This document shows, piece after piece, positions 49,362 through 51,948 of a stretch of 51,948 bases of DNA. This stretch comes from Acidobacteriota bacterium. GTDB lineage: Bacteria; Acidobacteriota; Terriglobia; Bryobacterales; Bryobacteraceae. Every line of letters starts with the position of its first letter. The first letter of the stretch is position 1. The notes below the pieces were generated by a model. That model saw nothing but the letters and a program-made list of their open reading frames with translations, had not been told where the DNA came from and did no database searches. A program made the position numbers and the translations under genes. The stretch is taken from contig JAPKZA010000286.1 in assembly GCA_026394015.1 (NCBI GenBank), positions 1 to 51,948 of the forward strand, given 5' to 3'.

Positions 49362-49763
49362 ATGCCCCCTGACTCCAAGGCCGCCCGCCGACGCCTCCCC
49401 ACCATCCGCATCGGCCATCTTTCCATCACGCTCCTCCCCGGCGAAACCGTTGAACGCGTCCAACAACTCACCGACCAAATCTGGGACCGCTGGCAACCCG
49501 CCAACATCGTCGAGCAGTTCGATTGCGACATGATCATCCACGCCCTCTTCAAAATCGAACGCTACGAACGCTTCCGCGATCAGTTCATCTCCAGCGGCAT
49601 CCAAAGCCACGATCTCGACCGCGCCATGAAGTCCTACCAGTCCACCCTCCTCACCGCCGAACGCAGCCTCGCGATCGCCCGCGAAGCCCAACCCCGCAAT
49701 ACCCACAATAAAGTTACCCCCGACATGCTCGCCGACATGGCCCCCGAAGGGCCAATCCAGTAA
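49362..49763 (+). CDS. Small helical protein of unknown function (133 aa)
   Basis: A charged, soluble protein with a short beta-like start (TIRIGHLSITLLPGETV) followed by helices (VQQLTDQIWDRWQPANIVEQ, IERYERFRDQFISSGIQSHD). It ends with an Asp/Met-rich tail. No signal peptide, membrane helix or catalytic motif is visible, and no family was recognised. A frame from ATG 49317 would add 15 residues; the TATAAA at 49340 argues against it. It is divergent from the cyanophycinase-like gene and 36 bases before the DUF2760 gene, with which it may be transcribed. Confidence 0.6.
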   Translation: MPPDSKAARRRLPTIRIGHLSITLLPGETVERVQQLTDQIWDRWQPANIVEQFDCDMIIHALFKIERYERFRDQFISSGIQSHDLDRAMKSYQSTLLTAERSLAIAREAQPRNTHNKVTPDMLADMAPEGPIQ

Positions 49764-49799
49764 GCACCGTTGTATCCTGTTATATTCAGGAGCTTTTCG

Positions 49800-50342
49800 T
49801 TGTCTCGTATTGCTGACGCTTTCTCATCTTTCTTCGGGATCCTCTTCTCTGGCTCCCTCTCGGCGGAAATCGCCAAAACCTACGGCTATGTAAAACCGGT
49901 CGAAAAGAAACCGGAACCCAAAGCCGCCCCCGTCCCCGTCGTGAAGTCCAGCGACGGGGCCCTCCAAATCCTCGGCCTCCTCCAACGCGAAGCCCGGCTC
50001 ATCGATTTCCTCCTGGAAGATATCTCGGGCTACACCGACGACCAAGTCGGCGCCGCCGTCCGTACCCTTCACGAACAAGCCGGCAAAGCCCTCGGCCGTT
50101 ACGTCACCCTCAGCCCTGTCATCGACGGCGTCGAAGGCACCTACTCCGAAACCAAGGCCGCCGGACCCCTCGCCAAAAACAACGCCGCCGTCAAATTCCT
50201 CGGCAACGTCCCCGCCCAGGGCAAGCCCCAAGGCGGCACCCTTCGCCACAAAGGCTGGCACGCCTCCAGCGTCGACCTCCCCGAAGTGAAAGCGGCCATG
50301 TCCGTCCAAATCCTCGCCCCCGCCGAAATCGAAATCGAATAG
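49800..50342 (+). CDS. DUF2760 family protein, Hsp70-associated
   Basis: AGGAG lies eight bases before the TTG start at 49800. The 180-residue product has a hydrophobic N-terminal stretch (ADAFSSFFGILFSGSLSAEI), a Lys/Pro/Ala linker and then the DUF2760 core: GALQILGLLQREARLIDFLL, EDISGYTDDQVGAAVRTLHE, and the closing GTLRHKGWHASSVDLPEVKA. Genes of this family commonly sit directly before atypical Hsp70 genes, and here the Hsp70 gene follows after one base. Its function is unknown; a co-chaperone or client-binding role is inferred from this linkage. Confidence 0.85.
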   Translation: MSRIADAFSSFFGILFSGSLSAEIAKTYGYVKPVEKKPEPKAAPVPVVKSSDGALQILGLLQREARLIDFLLEDISGYTDDQVGAAVRTLHEQAGKALGRYVTLSPVIDGVEGTYSETKAAGPLAKNNAAVKFLGNVPAQGKPQGGTLRHKGWHASSVDLPEVKAAMSVQILAPAEIEIE

Positions 50343-50343
50343 C

Positions 50344-51948
50344 ATGAAGCCCACGCTTGGTATCGACCTCGGCACCACCAACTGTGCCGTCGCCCGCGCC
50401 GAAGAATCCGGCGTCCAAGTCCTCGCCATCCCCCAACTCGTCAACCCCGGCGAAGTCCGCGCGGAGCCCCTCTACCCCTCCAGCCTCTACCTCCCCGGAC
50501 CCACCGAGTTCGCCCCCGGCGCCCTCGCTCTCCCCTGGGACGACGCCCCCCCCTACCTCACCGGCGAACTCGCCAAAAAGCGCGGAGCCGAAAACCCCTC
50601 GCGCCTCGTCCACTCCGCCAAATCCTGGCTCGCCGTCGCCGGCGAAATGCCCCACCTCTCCCCCCTCGAAGCCACCCGCGCCTACCTCACCCACCTCAAA
50701 GCCGCCACGCCCAACTTCGCCGATCACGACGTCCTCATCACCGTCCCCGCCTCCTTCGACGCCGCCGCCCGCGACCTCACCCTCCAAGCCGCCCGCCTCG
50801 CCGGCTACCCCACTCCCGTCCTCCTCGAAGAACCCCAAGCCGCCTTCTACGCCTGGCTCGAACGCCATCCCGACTGGCGCGATCGCATCCAACCCGGCGC
50901 CCTCATCCTCGTCGTCGACATCGGCGGCGGCACCACCGACTTCACCCTCATCCGCGTCGCCGAAGCCAAAGGCGAGCTCACCCTCGAACGCATCGCCGTC
51001 GGCGAACACATCCTCCTCGGCGGCGATAACATTGATCTCGCCCTCGCCCGCGCCGTCGAAGCCGAAATGCCCAAGCTCGACGCCGCCCAGCTCCACGCTC
51101 TCTGGCAGCGCTGCCGCGTCGCCAAAGAAAAACTCCTCGCCCCCGGTGCCACCCAAGCCGAAGAACCCGTCACCATCCTCGGCCGCGGCACCGGCCTCAT
51201 CGCCGGCACCCTCAAAGCCACCCTCCGCCGCGGGACCCTGGAACAGATCCTCCTCGAAGGCTTCCTCCCCTTAGCCACCGCCACCGACACCCCCGCCAAA
51301 CCCCGCCGCGTCGCCCTCCAGGAAGTCGGCCTCCCCTACGCCTCCGACCCCGCCATCACCCGCCACCTCGCCGCCTTCCTCCGGGGCCAACAACCCACCC
51401 ACGTGCTCTTCAACGGCGGCGTCCTCAACGCTCCCCTCGTCCGCGAACGCCTCCTCGCCGTCCTCAATAGCTGGCTCCCCGCCCCCGTCGAAGTCCTCTC
51501 TGGTGAGGACCTCATGCACGCCGTCGCCCGCGGTGCCGCCTACTACGGCCTCGCCCGCCAAGGCCGCGGCCTCCGCATCCGCGGCGGCGTCCCCCGCACG
51601 TACTACCTCGGCATCGAATCCGCCATGCCCGCCGTACCCGGCCTCCCCCCGCCCATGAAGGCCCTCGCCATCGTCCCCTTCGGCCTCGAAGAAGGGTCCA
51701 GTGTCGCCCTCCCCAAGTACGAATTCTCCCTCCGCACCGGCGAACCCGCCGAGTTCCGCTTCTTCTCCTCCACCACCCGCCAAGCCGACAAACCCGGCGA
51801 TCTCCTCGACCCCATCCCTCCCGAAGTCGAAGAACTCGCCCCCATGGAAGTCACCCTCTCCGGTGCTCCCGCCCGCGTCTCTCTCGAAGCTCAAGTCACC
51901 GAAACCGGCATGCTCGAGATCTACTGCGTCGCCACCTCCGGAGAACGC
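50344..51948 (+). CDS. Hsp70 family protein, 3' end outside the window
   Basis: The 535 codons seen open with the Hsp70 phosphate-1 motif (LGIDLGTTNCAVARAE). They continue with a DnaK-like ATPase: VLITVPASFDAAARDLTLQA (connect 1), LILVVDIGGGTTDFTLIRVA (phosphate 2), GEHILLGGDNIDLALARA, and HVLFNGGVLNAPLVRERL (adenosine region). From about residue 430 the sequence leaves the DnaK pattern: TYYLGIESAMPAVPGLPPPM and a beta-rich part replace the canonical substrate domain. This matches the atypical Hsp70 proteins paired with DUF2760 rather than DnaK. The start lies one base after the DUF2760 stop. Confidence 0.9.
   Translation, partial: MKPTLGIDLGTTNCAVARAEESGVQVLAIPQLVNPGEVRAEPLYPSSLYLPGPTEFAPGALALPWDDAPPYLTGELAKKRGAENPSRLVHSAKSWLAVAGEMPHLSPLEATRAYLTHLKAATPNFADHDVLITVPASFDAAARDLTLQAARLAGYPTPVLLEEPQAAFYAWLERHPDWRDRIQPGALILVVDIGGGTTDFTLIRVAEAKGELTLERIAVGEHILLGGDNIDLALARAVEAEMPKLDAAQLHALWQRCRVAKEKLLAPGATQAEEPVTILGRGTGLIAGTLKATLRRGTLEQILLEGFLPLATATDTPAKPRRVALQEVGLPYASDPAITRHLAAFLRGQQPTHVLFNGGVLNAPLVRERLLAVLNSWLPAPVEVLSGEDLMHAVARGAAYYGLARQGRGLRIRGGVPRTYYLGIESAMPAVPGLPPPMKALAIVPFGLEEGSSVALPKYEFSLRTGEPAEFRFFSSTTRQADKPGDLLDPIPPEVEELAPMEVTLSGAPARVSLEAQVTETGMLEIYCVATSGER

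Overview
The window is high-GC chromosomal DNA from a bacterium that looks like a member of the Acidobacteriota, probably of the Solibacter/Bryobacter kind. This rests on an 824-residue MacB/FtsX permease of the acidobacterial duplicated-permease type without an ATPase beside it, leucine-rich-repeat proteins, a two-module ThyX-like protein, and dense gene packing with a strong preference for C-ending codons. No rRNA, complete tRNA, CRISPR array, insertion sequence or prophage was seen. The assignment is an inference; a RecA or ThyX phylogeny would test it.

Region 1 (1-9227) holds a beta-propeller tail, two coupled LRR genes behind the permease, an SDR-cupin-glycosyltransferase operon, pdxH and a DUF2959 lipoprotein. 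Region 2 (9233-20160) is the most notable part. A five-gene minus-strand operon encodes a small monohaem cytochrome, a membrane-anchored six-haem NapC/NirT-like cytochrome, a ten-haem OmcA/MtrC-type protein, a ten-haem MtrA/DmsE-type protein and an MtrB/PioB-like beta-barrel. Together these are all the parts needed to carry electrons from the quinone pool through the periplasm and the outer membrane to the cell surface. Next to it lie a hybrid sensor kinase with a receiver protein and a sigma-54 activator, which are candidate regulators.

Region 3 (20159-31981) contains an N-acyl-D-amino-acid deacylase, a flotillin-like protein, dut, a frameshifted two-module thyX, recA with a clear promoter, an LssY_C/hydrolase pair and ybjQ. 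Region 4 (31304-42518) contains the conserved tesA/ybbA/ybbP neighbourhood, a sugar-transfer and E1-like cluster, a MerR-HTH/TPR protein, a CpxP/CpxR/CpxA-like operon and an ECF sigma factor with a small cysteine-rich partner.

Region 5 (42519-46890) is a decaying accessory stretch: two frameshifted, convergent agarase-like exported enzymes, a carboxylesterase stump and a HicB-like antitoxin with a gutted HicA. Region 6 (46890-51948) has a beta-barrel gene and a beta-helix gene around a LacI-operator-like palindrome, a cyanophycinase-like peptidase with a good terminator, and a DUF2760-Hsp70 operon that runs off the window.

Two layout features recur. Five convergent gene pairs overlap by exactly four bases (CTAG or TTAG), so both stop codons are shared. 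Several divergent pairs have start codons only about 15-25 bases apart, which suggests leaderless or overlapping promoters.
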